DNA of 64,000 nucleotides from Vibrio ishigakensis. GTDB taxonomy: Bacteria; Pseudomonadota; Gammaproteobacteria; Enterobacterales; Vibrionaceae. The stretch covers positions 1,752,306-1,816,305 of the forward strand of contig NZ_AP024882.1 of assembly GCF_024347675.1 (NCBI RefSeq), read 5' to 3'. Position 1 is the first letter of the stretch. Every line of letters starts with the position of its first letter. Position numbers and translations under genes: made by a program. Positions 45,287-54,402 of this stretch are shown in pieces. Under the pieces are notes generated by a model. The model was given only the letters and a program-made list of their open reading frames with translations, searched no databases and had not been told where the DNA came from.

Positions 45287-46216
45287 ATGACTGCAATTAC
45301 ATTAAAAAATAAAGTAAATGGCGATTCTATTTTTAATAGAATCAGTTTTACCAGTGCTTTATTAATCTTTATTACCCTATTGGGCATTGTATTTTCTTTG
45401 ATTGAAGGCGGATGGCCTGCATTTAAGGAATTTGGCCCTGGATTCGTATTTAGAAATATCTGGGATCCGATTGGTGGCCAGTTTGGCGCGGCTTCTGCTA
45501 TCTACGGCACGCTAGTAACCTCGCTGATCGCTATCTTGATCGCCACTCCTATCGCAATAGGGACTGCAATCTTCTTGGCTGAACTAACCCCAAAATGGGT
45601 CAGCGAGCCAGTAAGTAAGGCTATTGAGCTTCTCGCCGCTGTACCTAGCATCATCTACGGTATGTGGGGCCTTTTCGTGTTTGCACCTTGGTTCTCTGAA
45701 GGGTTCCAGATGTGGGCAGGCATGCACCTAACAGGATTACCTCTGATTGGACAATGGTTCAACGGCCCACCAATCGGAATCGGCCTGCTTACAGCAGGTA
45801 TCATTTTGTCCTTCATGATCATCCCAATCATGACGTCTCTTACCCGTGACGCACTAAGATCTATACCCAACGTGCTTCGCGAAGCCGCCTATGGAACGGG
45901 CGCAACTCCGTTTGAGGTGATCACCAAAGTTCTGATCCCAAAAGTTAAAAACGCAGCCGTCAGCGCCGGCATCTTAGGCCTAGGTCGCGCACTGGGTGAA
46001 ACCATGGCTGTGGCCTTCGTGATTGGCGGTGCTAACCGCATTGAGACTTCGTTCTTTATGCCAGCAAGCTCCATCTCATCCACCATCGCACAGCAGTTCA
46101 ACGAAGCAACAGACCCTATCCACATTGCCTCTTTGATTGGTCTAGGTGTGGTGTTGTTTGTGATTACCTTCCTTGTGATGGGTACCGCTCGTCGATTATT
46201 GAGAAAGTCGAAATGA
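45287..46216 (+). CDS. pstC: Phosphate ABC transporter permease PstC
   Basis: 309 residues with six membrane spans. PstC features are the early EGGWPAFKEFGPGFVF loop, the LAAVPSIIYGMWGLFVF segment and the inner-membrane ABC motif EAAYGTGATPFEVITKVLIPK (given here at 20 or fewer residues: EAAYGTGATPFEVITKVLIP). Its stop overlaps the pstA start by four bases (ATGA), showing coupling. Confidence 0.93.
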   Translation: MTAITLKNKVNGDSIFNRISFTSALLIFITLLGIVFSLIEGGWPAFKEFGPGFVFRNIWDPIGGQFGAASAIYGTLVTSLIAILIATPIAIGTAIFLAELTPKWVSEPVSKAIELLAAVPSIIYGMWGLFVFAPWFSEGFQMWAGMHLTGLPLIGQWFNGPPIGIGLLTAGIILSFMIIPIMTSLTRDALRSIPNVLREAAYGTGATPFEVITKVLIPKVKNAAVSAGILGLGRALGETMAVAFVIGGANRIETSFFMPASSISSTIAQQFNEATDPIHIASLIGLGVVLFVITFLVMGTARRLLRKSK

Positions 46217-47049
46217 ACAAAAGAAAACTAAAGAACGGCCTATTTCTTGGCTTCTGTGGCCTCTCTGCTGCCTTCGGCGTATTCGTACTTGCAAGCATCC
46301 TTTACACCCTAGTTGGCGAAGGTGTTAAAGGCATCAACCTAGCCATATTTACTGAAATAACACCAGGCCCAGGTAGCCACGGCGGCTTAAAGAACGCTCT
46401 AATTGGTAGTTTGATGCTGACCACAACAGGTATCCTGATCGCCGCACCTATCGGCATGCTAGCCGGTACTTGGCTTGCCGAGGCTGCGCCTGATAACAAG
46501 GTCGCGGAATCACTTCGTTTTCTAAACGGCATGCTGATGAGCGCACCTTCTATTCTGGTGGGTCTGTTTGTTTACGCTGTTGTTGTGATACCAACCGGAG
46601 GCTATTCAGGTTGGGCAGGCGCAATCGCACTGGCGGTATTGGCACTGCCAGTAATCGTCGCCTCTACGGAAGAGATGCTTCGCCTTGTACCACCGACGCT
46701 TAAAGAAGCAGGTAGCGGTGTTGGCGCTCCTAAATGGCGTGTTATCACCCAGCTAAGCTATCGCGCAGCGGGTCCTGGCATTATCACAGCGATCTTACTG
46801 TCGATCGCTCGAATCTCTGGTGAAACCGCGCCCCTACTCTTTACGGCGCTGAACTCCAGCTTCATGACTACCGACATGAGTAAGCCAATGGCGAACCTAC
46901 CGGTAACTATTTATCAGTTTGCGATGAGCCCATACACCTCATGGCAAGAATTGGCTTGGGCAGGTGCACTGATTGTGACCACCTTCATCCTAATCCTCAA
47001 TGTATTGGCGACAGCGTTGCCACAACTTCTGAAGGCGAGAAAAGCATGA
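46213..47049 (+). CDS. pstA: Phosphate ABC transporter permease PstA
   Basis: 278 residues with six spans. It shows [20 protein letters not shown], typical of Pst[14 protein letters not shown], and the ABC-contact segment [32 protein letters not shown] follows, a PstA signature. Start overlaps pstC and stop overlaps pstB, both as ATGA. Confidence 0.93.
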   Translation: MNKRKLKNGLFLGFCGLSAAFGVFVLASILYTLVGEGVKGINLAIFTEITPGPGSHGGLKNALIGSLMLTTTGILIAAPIGMLAGTWLAEAAPDNKVAESLRFLNGMLMSAPSILVGLFVYAVVVIPTGGYSGWAGAIALAVLALPVIVASTEEMLRLVPPTLKEAGSGVGAPKWRVITQLSYRAAGPGIITAILLSIARISGETAPLLFTALNSSFMTTDMSKPMANLPVTIYQFAMSPYTSWQELAWAGALIVTTFILILNVLATALPQLLKARKA

Positions 47050-47882
47050 GCACGCTAGCAGCTAACCTAAACAACGAAACACCTATGGCAAACCTAGTTG
47101 ATGAGACTCAAGCAGTAGTATCTAACAAGCTTCGCATGTCCATCGACAACCTGAGCTTCTACTATGCAAAAGGCGCGAAACCTTCGCTAAAACAGGTATC
47201 CATGCCAATTTATAAGAACCGAGTAACGGCTCTAATTGGCCCATCGGGCTGTGGTAAATCTACCCTGCTTCGTACCTTAAACCGTATTTATGATCTGTAC
47301 GACAATCAATACGCCGAAGGCGAAATCCTTCTTGATGGTGAAAGCATCTTCAAAAACACCGACGTGAACGAACTGCGCTCTAAGATTGGCATGGTTTTTC
47401 AAAAACCGACCCCGTTTCCTATGTCCATCTATGAGAACATGGCATTTGGTCTCAAGATCCAAGGCGAGCTTAGCAAAGCAGAAATTGAGAAGCGTATCGA
47501 GTCTGCGCTTAAGCGTGCCCACCTGTGGGAAGAAGTTAAAGATAAGCTAAACGCAGACGCGAACGGTTTATCTGGTGGTCAGCAACAGCGTCTGTGCATC
47601 GCACGTACTATTGCCCTTGAGCCAGAGGTAATCCTTATGGATGAACCAACCTCAGCCCTTGACCCGATTGCGACCGCCGCTATCGAGACTCTGATCACCG
47701 AACTTCGCGATAAATACACTATCGTTATCGTGACTCACAACATGCAGCAAGCACAGCGTATTTCAGATTACACTGGCTTTATGTATCTTGGTGAGCTTGA
47801 GGAGTTTGGTAAGACTAAGCAGATCTTCCAGAACCCTCAGAAAGACCGCACCAGCCACTACATTTCAGGTGATTTTGGTTAA
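47046..47882 (+). CDS. pstB: Phosphate ABC transporter ATP-binding protein PstB
   Basis: 278 residues starting [11 protein letters not shown], with the ATG overlapping the pstA stop; a longer reading inside pstA is not needed. Walker [15 protein letters not shown]-loop [12 protein letters not shown], signature [16 protein letters not shown], Walker [13 protein letters not shown] and switch His in [10 protein letters not shown] are all intact. No phoU gene follows in this operon, unlike the E. coli arrangement; a terminator closes it. Confidence 0.95.
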   Translation: MSTLAANLNNETPMANLVDETQAVVSNKLRMSIDNLSFYYAKGAKPSLKQVSMPIYKNRVTALIGPSGCGKSTLLRTLNRIYDLYDNQYAEGEILLDGESIFKNTDVNELRSKIGMVFQKPTPFPMSIYENMAFGLKIQGELSKAEIEKRIESALKRAHLWEEVKDKLNADANGLSGGQQQRLCIARTIALEPEVILMDEPTSALDPIATAAIETLITELRDKYTIVIVTHNMQQAQRISDYTGFMYLGELEEFGKTKQIFQNPQKDRTSHYISGDFG

Positions 47883-47916
47883 TTTCGACTAACTAAACGT
47901 AGCTTAGAGCCTGTGT

Positions 47917-47946
47917 CGGAGTGGTGTAACTGCCACTCCGTTTTTG
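47917..47946 (+). terminator. Terminator after pstB
   Basis: CGGAGTGG/CCACTCCG stem with eight-base loop followed by TTTTTG. Confidence 0.85.
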
Positions 47947-47956
47947 TTCTGCAGAT

Positions 47957-48547
47957 TTAACTATGACGCTTCATAAATTCAATCATAGCCTCGACCGCTA
48001 TATCAATATTGCCCTCTAGTGTGGCATCTGATCTTTTTGGTGGCTTGAAACTATGATCTCCATCTTGAAGATATACCACCTTGATACTTTCAGATAATGG
48101 ATAGCCTTCTACTTCATCTCTCTTGCCGAAGGTATCTTTCTCACCTTGTACAACCAGCAACGGTTTTTTCAGTTCGAGTAAGTGCTCGGTGCGTAGCTTT
48201 TCTGGTTTACCCGGGGGATGGAAAGGATAGCCAAGACACATACAACCTTGCGCCTCTGTTTTCTCAAGTATCATTGAGGCAACTCGCCCACCCATGGATT
48301 TTCCGCCAATAAACAATGGTATAGAAGCATCTAACTGGCTTATCTCTGATAAGAAGGCTTGCTCTAGCTTGTCCATTTTATCCGGTGGTCGACGCTTACC
48401 AAGCTCCTTGGCCTTTTGCATATAAGGAAAATCAAATAGATATACCGACACACCATGTTGCGTCAACTTTTCGGTCATGGTTTGCATAAATTCGCTTTCC
48501 ATACCGGCACCAGCGCCATGCGCGAAGATAAAATTAGCCCAAGTCAT
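47957..48547 (-). CDS. Alpha/beta hydrolase, KANL3/Tex30-like
   Basis: 196 residues, a minimal alpha/beta hydrolase. FAHGAGAGMESEF is the oxyanion region, the nucleophile elbow is GGKSMGGRVAS, and an acid and His follow in VVQGEKDTFGKRDE and LQDGDHSFKPPK. It resembles the bacterial KANL3/Tex30 group, whose substrate is unknown. Convergent with pstB. Confidence 0.82.
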   Translation of the reverse strand: MTWANFIFAHGAGAGMESEFMQTMTEKLTQHGVSVYLFDFPYMQKAKELGKRRPPDKMDKLEQAFLSEISQLDASIPLFIGGKSMGGRVASMILEKTEAQGCMCLGYPFHPPGKPEKLRTEHLLELKKPLLVVQGEKDTFGKRDEVEGYPLSESIKVVYLQDGDHSFKPPKRSDATLEGNIDIAVEAMIEFMKRHS

Positions 48548-48770
48548 ACTTTCCCTTAATATTGCTGTTAGCTATAGCTGTTATTGGCTAGGGTTGTGAG
48601 GCTCACAACGATTGAAGTTGTCGTGACCCTCAGATTAAATAATGCAGATTTTAGGGCAAATCCTCGCACGGATAACCTGAACATTCAATAATCTGCATTA
48701 GGGTAACACCAAGCCTATGAATCTCGCCTCTAGCTGTCTAAAATATTGAAAACTATGAATTTAATAGCCT

Positions 48771-49406
48771 ATGAGAGACAGGGTGAAAAATCTAACTCAC
48801 AAGAGAAAGTGGCAAATTGGCGCACTAAGCCTAATAGCAATATCGGCCTTAACTTTGAATAAATGCGCTGCGAGTAGCCAATCGACAACCCAAGAGGCTC
48901 AGGCACTCATAAGCCACCTAGATCTGGTGCTTGATGCTGCTAATCAGTATGCCATCGACAATGGTGAGGTTTTGCCTATTACCTCAGATACCGACCCAGC
49001 TTTTGGGTATCTCGATATTGATCGCTTAATCAAAAACCCCGGTCTCGATACTTGGCAAGGTCCCTACCTTTCCTACTCAGATACTTGGCTAGGCGGAGAG
49101 CAATACATAGGTCATCCTGATTATCTTGCGACCCAACTCCTAGCTAAAGAAAAAGGGAGTGAGTGGGTCCGAGGCAGTACGCCGGAAGGGTGCAGCTCTA
49201 CATCAGAGGCATGCTCAATAGCCGCGTGTATCTGGATAGTTCCTTTGGCGGTGGCCCAAGAGATAAACACCATGATTGATGGAGTGAACAGCCAAGAGAG
49301 CTCTGATGCGACAGGCATGATCAGGTATGACAAGGCGCTCTACGGGGGTATAGTCTGTAAGGTTGGTGGCGAGTATCCGGTTAGTCTCCCCAATCACGAC
49401 GATTAG
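48771..49406 (+). CDS. Pseudopilin-like membrane-anchored protein
   Basis: 211 residues. One membrane span near residues 14-32 is followed by a long helix (ALISHLDLVLDAANQYAIDNG) and a LDTWQGPYLSYSD motif similar to the W-G-x-P-Y region of GspG-type pseudopilins, then a Cys-rich segment (GCSSTSEACSIAACIW). A proper prepilin peptidase site (Gly-Phe-Thr-Leu-Ile-Glu) is not seen, so it may not be processed as a pilin. Stands alone, no other pilus genes nearby. Start uncertain: a downstream GTG is possible. Confidence 0.55.
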   Translation: MRDRVKNLTHKRKWQIGALSLIAISALTLNKCAASSQSTTQEAQALISHLDLVLDAANQYAIDNGEVLPITSDTDPAFGYLDIDRLIKNPGLDTWQGPYLSYSDTWLGGEQYIGHPDYLATQLLAKEKGSEWVRGSTPEGCSSTSEACSIAACIWIVPLAVAQEINTMIDGVNSQESSDATGMIRYDKALYGGIVCKVGGEYPVSLPNHDD

Positions 49407-49410
49407 ATTG

Positions 49411-49460
49411 TGTTAGCGCTAGGGACCTAAGAACCTTCGTTTCAAACCTCTAGCGCCTAA
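49411..49460. terminator. Long hairpin between convergent genes
   Basis: TTAGCGCTAG and CTAGCGCCTAA pair with one bulge around a loop of about 27 bases. No T run on either side, so its role as terminator is uncertain. Confidence 0.35.
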
Positions 49461-49469
49461 GCGTTCATA

Positions 49470-50693
49470 TCAACATTGCATCGCGTCTCTTCTTAGCACC
49501 CTTTTCAAAGCAAAAGCAGAACTGCTTATCACCGCGACTAACAACATTAACCAATAAGCCCCCACGACGCCCCATAGGCTTGCCGACACGCCAGCTATTA
49601 GATAGGTCAATAACCACCAAAAGTGGGTCAATGAAAAGTGAGCAGCAAACAGTTTACTCGCGTCTTTTCCATTTGAGGCATCGTTGATAATTAAACCTGA
49701 GGTGGTCTGGATACATGACATTCCCACCCCAAACAAGAAACAAAGCACTAGATAACCAATCCAGCTTGGTAGCCAAGTTCCAATAAAAAAAGCTAAACAT
49801 ATCAAGAACAAGCCAAGAGCCTGACTGCGATGTAGGTTTACTGGTGAAACAACTTTAGGCAAAGATACAGCCACAAGCATTGAACCGAGCCCTACCGCTA
49901 GCATGGCTAACGCCGTTTCGCTGCTTCCTCCGCCGAGTATCTCATGCACATACACAACCGTATTCACTATGACCATAGCACTGGCTGATGCGGTCGCTAG
50001 ATACGCATACCAGAGCGAGCGCAACGATGGTTGAGATAGATAGCCAATCAAACCATCAAACAATATACGCAAGTTAAGCTTCTCTACCTTCTGACTGGAT
50101 AGGTCTTCAGTAGAAGCAAGGCAGTGCAATATCAGCAGTGCCGATACGAAAAAAGTCACCGCATCAATCCAAAATAGATACTGAAAGCTCATTACCGATA
50201 ATAAAACGGCACTCAATATCGGGCTCAATATCTGCTCCAAATCGTATGCGATTCGACTATTTGATAATGCCCTAGTGTAGTTATCTCTATCTGGTAATAC
50301 CTGCGGAAGCGTCGCCTGATACAAAGGGGTAAACGCCGCAGAGCAGGTGTTAATCAAAAACATCAACACATATACCTGCCACACCTCGCTGACAAAGGGT
50401 AAGCCTATGATCAAGCAAGCTCGAATCAAGTCGAGCAAAACCAGAGCATTTCGCTTTGGCCATCGCTGACTCAATACAGAGAAGACAGGTGCAAGGGCTA
50501 TATAAGCCAACATCTTAAGGGCGAAGGCTATACTCAGCACCACGCTAGCATCAGCTTTTGCTAAGTCATAAGCCAGCAGAGCCAAACAAACAGAACTAAT
50601 GCCAGTTCCAGCTAAAGAGATGACCTGCGCTAGTAACAAGCGCAGGTAGTTTCTGTTCTTCCATAACGAAAGACTGGGGCTAGAAACGGTCAT
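49470..50693 (-). CDS. MFS exporter in the MurE-like operon
   Basis: 407 residues with 12 spans, of the MFS_3/EntS-like drug-efflux group: NYLRLLLAQVISLAGTGIS start, VFSVLSQRWPKRNALVLLD loop between spans 2 and 3, and a central cytoplasmic loop (STEDLSSQKVEKLNLR). Its start overlaps the stop of the carboxypeptidase gene (ATGA). In this operon it may export a cell-wall fragment, a modified peptide or a toxic compound; nothing in the sequence decides. Confidence 0.82.
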   Translation of the reverse strand: MTVSSPSLSLWKNRNYLRLLLAQVISLAGTGISSVCLALLAYDLAKADASVVLSIAFALKMLAYIALAPVFSVLSQRWPKRNALVLLDLIRACLIIGLPFVSEVWQVYVLMFLINTCSAAFTPLYQATLPQVLPDRDNYTRALSNSRIAYDLEQILSPILSAVLLSVMSFQYLFWIDAVTFFVSALLILHCLASTEDLSSQKVEKLNLRILFDGLIGYLSQPSLRSLWYAYLATASASAMVIVNTVVYVHEILGGGSSETALAMLAVGLGSMLVAVSLPKVVSPVNLHRSQALGLFLICLAFFIGTWLPSWIGYLVLCFLFGVGMSCIQTTSGLIINDASNGKDASKLFAAHFSLTHFWWLLTYLIAGVSASLWGVVGAYWLMLLVAVISSSAFALKRVLRRDAMQC

Positions 50694-51877
50694 GACGCAC
50701 CGCTAAATAAACGACCAATATCGGCTAATACGACTGACAGCCAGAGCAGAAAGGCATCTTTTAGTCGTTTGAACAGCGACCCTGCCTCTACATCTGAGGC
50801 ACTTTTAACCTCTGAAGATTTAACCTCTCGGCCATCCACACTCCAGATCACTTTTCCTATGGTTTGCCCCTTAGCTATTGGCGCTTTGAGGTTAGGCTCT
50901 AACTCTAATTCCTGTTCAAGAGACGCAGCTTGAGTCCTCGGAACGGTTAAAAAAAGATCTTGCTCAAGAGCAACCGCTACCGAATCACGGTTTCCTTGCC
51001 ATACATCCGCCTCGTAGATAACCTCATCTTTGGTAGCTACTTGCAAGGTTTCAAAGAATCGAAAACCATAGTTCAGCAGTTGCCTCGACTCATTTACCCT
51101 TATTTGAGAGCCAGCTGTCCCCATCACTACAGAAATCAGCCTCATTTTTCCCTGAACTGCAGAAGAGACTAAGCTAAAGCCTGCATTTTCGGTGTAGCCA
51201 GTTTTTCCGCCATCCACATTTAAGGTCTTGTCCCACAGCAACTTGTTACGGTTGTATTGTTGTATCCCAGCCCAAGTAAAGCTGCGTTTTTCATACAAGG
51301 CGTAAACCTCGGGAACATCCTGAATCACTGATTTAAGTAGCAACGCCATATCTCTTGGAGTACTGCTGATATCCTCACCGTCTAACCCGTGAGCATTCAC
51401 AAATTGGGTATTGCTCATACCTAAAGACTGGGCCCATCCGTTCATCAAGCTTACAAAGGCAACCTCATCACCCGCCACATGTTCAGCCAGCGCCACCGCT
51501 GCATCGTTGCCTGACTGAATTATCAATCCAAGCATTAGCTCCTTAACTGTGACGGCATCGCCTGGCTTGATAAACATCTTGGAGGACTCCGGAAAGTTCG
51601 CAGACCAAGCCTTGCGACTCACGGCAACCGGTGTATCCCATGTAAGTCGCCCACTCTCTATCTCTTTACCAACCACATAAGCTGTCATCAACTTGGTCAA
51701 ACTGGCGGGTGCAATAGGCACATCGGCATTGTTTTGTGCAAGAATATCCCCAGAATTAAAGTCCATCAGGACATATCCTTTAGCACTCAATTCAGGGGGT
51801 TCTGGAATCACAACTGCATGCGCCATTGATGTGATGAAAGCGGAGAATATTAGAAACAAGGAAGTCATGAATTTCAT
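50690..51877 (-). CDS. D-alanyl-D-alanine carboxypeptidase, PBP5-like
   Basis: 395 residues. Signal peptide (MKFMTSLFLIFSAFITSMAHA), penicillin-binding domain with Ser59-x-x-Lys62 in ASLTKLM, Ser122-Gly-Asn in SGNDA and Lys225-Thr-Gly in KTGYT, then the PBP5 beta-rich second domain and a C-terminal amphipathic helix (FKRLKDAFLLWLSVVLADIG) for membrane attachment. It trims the terminal D-Ala from pentapeptides. Position between a MurE-like and an MFS gene, with four-base overlaps at both ends, is unlike the usual dacA locus (near rlpA/lipB), so it is probably an extra paralogue. Confidence 0.88.
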   Translation of the reverse strand: MKFMTSLFLIFSAFITSMAHAVVIPEPPELSAKGYVLMDFNSGDILAQNNADVPIAPASLTKLMTAYVVGKEIESGRLTWDTPVAVSRKAWSANFPESSKMFIKPGDAVTVKELMLGLIIQSGNDAAVALAEHVAGDEVAFVSLMNGWAQSLGMSNTQFVNAHGLDGEDISSTPRDMALLLKSVIQDVPEVYALYEKRSFTWAGIQQYNRNKLLWDKTLNVDGGKTGYTENAGFSLVSSAVQGKMRLISVVMGTAGSQIRVNESRQLLNYGFRFFETLQVATKDEVIYEADVWQGNRDSVAVALEQDLFLTVPRTQAASLEQELELEPNLKAPIAKGQTIGKVIWSVDGREVKSSEVKSASDVEAGSLFKRLKDAFLLWLSVVLADIGRLFSGAS

Positions 51878-53310
51878 ACTGCCTCCACTTGCGTTAGCGC
51901 GGCCAAGTCACCCACATAATGGTGTCTTTGGGCTTTGCCATCACTGATATACTGGAAGGTCTCGTTTCCTTTACCACACACAACGATAAGATCGTCTTTC
52001 TCGCTAAGCTGCTTGGCCAGTTTGATCGCTTCTGCCCTATCACTGATCTCAAAATATGGCGTGCTTCCCACTCTTGAGCGCAACACCCGAAACAACTCAC
52101 TTTGCACCACACCCATAGGGTTATCTGAGGTGAAAATAACCAGTTCGGCATACCTTGCACACATGGCCCCTATGTCACCTGCTTGTTGAATGCGATCGCC
52201 AGTCACGCCCACAACCACGATCAATCTTCGCTTAGCATGCTCACGCACCGCTTGAAGTAACGCATTCAGACCGTGGCTGTTGTGCGCATAATCCACCAAG
52301 CCTATCGAGCCATTACTTAGCCCAACAAACTGCGCTCTTCCTTCTGGCATTTGTAAGCCTTCAATGGCTGTTGCTACTCGCGATAAATCCCAGTCAAGAA
52401 TGGAGAGTACGCTAGCAATGGCTAGCGCATTTTCTACGTTGTAGCTAAACGGCATAGGCGAGTTCACCTCGATGCACTCTTTGCCATTGGATAATGAGAA
52501 ACGCATTCCCCTAGGGCTTGTCTCGATGCGAGTTGCGATGAGATCAGCCAGAGGGTTTTGGGTGGAAAAACTAAAGATATTTACCCCTTTTGACGCCCTC
52601 TCTATGGCCGCAAGAGCGTGTGGGTCATCAAGGTTCACTATCAAAGTTCCGCCCGATTGAATGCGATCAACCAACTGCAGTTTTGCCTGAACATAACCAT
52701 CTTTAGTGCGATGAAAATCTAGATGGTCTTCCCCAATATTGGTGATGACCCCTAGCTCAAGTGGGACAAACCCTGCTCTGTCTTGAGTAAGGGCATGGCT
52801 GCTCATTTCCATTACATTGAATTCAGTTACGCTATGGCACATCTGACTAAAGATATTAAGAAGGGTCACTCCATCAGGAGTGGTGTTATTAAGGGGGATT
52901 TCATAGTCAGCAAGTTGGGCGCCTAGAGTGCCTATATAGGCACTGCGACTCTCAAGGTTGAGGATCTGGTTAAGGCAGTGAGAAACCGTGGTTTTACCGT
53001 TTGTACCGGTTACGCCAATATGGCGCAGTTTCTTGTGCGGGTGTTTATAAAACGCCTTAATCAAAGCCAGACTTTGATAATGACTTTCGGTCACAATCAC
53101 AGGAACGGGAAGTGCCATTGGCTTGTTGGCAATCACAGCTACGGCACCTTGCTCTACAGCGTGCTGCGCAAAATCATGCCCATCTACAGTGATGCCCTTA
53201 CGACACACAAATACATCATTTTGTTCTACATCAGCACTATTGGTTTTAAACAACCTGATCTCTAGCGCGTTTAATCTTTCTACTTGTTTTGATATGGCAT
53301 TGGTAAGCAT
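51874..53310 (-). CDS. MurE-like Mur ligase, divergent
   Basis: 478 residues with the three Mur-ligase domains. Intact are the P-loop GTNGKTT (102-108), NTTPDG (142-147), MSSHAL (169-174), TNIGEDHLDFH and Lys210 for carbamylation in QAKLQL. The meso-diaminopimelate-recognition motif DNPR is changed to DNPM (396-399) and GKGHE to GKGNE (446-450), so the added amino acid may not be meso-Dap. It is not in a dcw cluster and heads an operon with a PBP5-like enzyme and an MFS exporter; a LysR gene diverges. AAGGAG precedes the ATG. MurE-like is safe; the reaction is unknown. Confidence 0.85.
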   Translation of the reverse strand: MLTNAISKQVERLNALEIRLFKTNSADVEQNDVFVCRKGITVDGHDFAQHAVEQGAVAVIANKPMALPVPVIVTESHYQSLALIKAFYKHPHKKLRHIGVTGTNGKTTVSHCLNQILNLESRSAYIGTLGAQLADYEIPLNNTTPDGVTLLNIFSQMCHSVTEFNVMEMSSHALTQDRAGFVPLELGVITNIGEDHLDFHRTKDGYVQAKLQLVDRIQSGGTLIVNLDDPHALAAIERASKGVNIFSFSTQNPLADLIATRIETSPRGMRFSLSNGKECIEVNSPMPFSYNVENALAIASVLSILDWDLSRVATAIEGLQMPEGRAQFVGLSNGSIGLVDYAHNSHGLNALLQAVREHAKRRLIVVVGVTGDRIQQAGDIGAMCARYAELVIFTSDNPMGVVQSELFRVLRSRVGSTPYFEISDRAEAIKLAKQLSEKDDLIVVCGKGNETFQYISDGKAQRHHYVGDLAALTQVEAV

Positions 53311-53368
53311 TTTTCACTCCTTCTTTCAAAGCTGATCGGAGTGTAAGTCGCACTAATACATTAATGAA

Positions 53369-53397
53369 ATCGAATGATTTTATCGAATGTATCGAAT
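53369..53397. promoter_or_regulatory. Three ATCGAAT direct repeats in the LysR/MurE-like promoter region
   Basis: ATCGAAT occurs at 53369, 53382 and 53391 within the 122 bp divergent spacer. Spacing is 13 and 9 bases. These are candidate binding sites for the divergent LysR regulator. Confidence 0.5.
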
Positions 53398-53432
53398 AGA
53401 CTAATTGATAAATTCATCCGCTCAACTCATTC

Positions 53433-54371
53433 ATGACAGAGATAAACTGGCAACGGGTAGACCTTAATCTGCTCCTTACTTTCGATGCCCTCTTTCAACA
53501 TCGCAGTGTCTCCAAGGCTGCGGAGTCCCTACACCTAGGGCAGCCTGCGACTAGCTACAACCTAAAACGGCTTCGTGAGCTTCTGTCTGACCCCTTATTT
53601 GAGCGTGATGGAAATGTGATGCGTCCAACCACCAGAGCGTATGAGATAGAACCTAAAGTCAGGCAAATCATGAGGATCTTCAGTCAGGAAATCTTGAGTA
53701 CCAATGGGTTTGAACCAGCGCAATTTGAAGGGCTGTTCAAGGTAGGCTTTAGCGACTACGCTGAGCAAATCTTTGCTCCTCAGCTTTTTGACCAACTTCA
53801 GAGCCTAGCGCCCAACGCAAAGGTGCTATTCAAGCCAGTAGATACCAGTAATTGTGTGGAGTTACTCGAAGCAAGAGAAGTGGACCTTTGCATCGGGGTG
53901 TTTTCTGAACTTCCCAATAAGCTCAGAAGCACCTCTCTTTACCGAGAACGACACTTGTGCACCTTTGACAACACGGTTCTCAACTGTAACTTGCCTATCT
54001 CTCTTGAAGATTATCTGGATACACCTCAGATGATCATCACGGCCAATCAAGCTCTAACCAGCCAAGTGGACAAAACCCTTGCTCAGATGGAGATAAAACG
54101 CAACGTAGTGTTGGGTACCACCCGATTTCTGACAATTCGACGCATGCTCACTGGCAGGCGGGTGTTGGCTGTGATGGCAGAGATGGTGGGAAGGTCGACC
54201 TTGATCGAAGACTCACTAACCCTTTGCGAGCCACCTATCGATATTCCAGACTTCGATGTTGAGATGGTCTCTTTGCGAGGGGATAGCCAACATCCACGGA
54301 TCCTATGGTTATCTGAGTTGGTTAAGGAAGTGGTGACGGAAAAGGTCACGCGCTTGCGCGGTGAGAAATAA
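53433..54371 (+). CDS. LysR-family regulator divergent from the MurE-like operon
   Basis: 312 residues of the NodD/NahR-like LysR subgroup. N-terminal winged helix: VDLNLLLTFDALFQHRSVSK, then AAESLHLGQPATSYNLKRL (about 8-50). The effector domain has FKVGFSDYAEQIFAPQLFDQ. It lies back to back with the ligase/carboxypeptidase/exporter operon and most likely controls it. A terminator shared with the zinc genes closes it. Confidence 0.86.
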   Translation: MTEINWQRVDLNLLLTFDALFQHRSVSKAAESLHLGQPATSYNLKRLRELLSDPLFERDGNVMRPTTRAYEIEPKVRQIMRIFSQEILSTNGFEPAQFEGLFKVGFSDYAEQIFAPQLFDQLQSLAPNAKVLFKPVDTSNCVELLEAREVDLCIGVFSELPNKLRSTSLYRERHLCTFDNTVLNCNLPISLEDYLDTPQMIITANQALTSQVDKTLAQMEIKRNVVLGTTRFLTIRRMLTGRRVLAVMAEMVGRSTLIEDSLTLCEPPIDIPDFDVEMVSLRGDSQHPRILWLSELVKEVVTEKVTRLRGEK

Positions 54372-54394
54372 AAAAGCCCCGCTATGCAGGGCTT
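54371..54394 (-). terminator. Terminator of the zinc-associated gene set
   Basis: AAGCCC/GGGCTT stem; read leftward it ends in a T run. It lies right after the convergent LysR stop. Confidence 0.75.
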
Positions 54395-54402
54395 AAACTT
54401 AG

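Noticed and set aside
49411..49460. Small RNA gene between convergent genes
   Set aside because: Only a bulged hairpin with a long loop is visible; no promoter or terminator supports a transcript.
51874..53310. Housekeeping murE
   Set aside because: It lies outside a dcw cluster, has DNPM for DNPR, and is in an operon with an exporter. It cannot be excluded fully without the rest of the genome.
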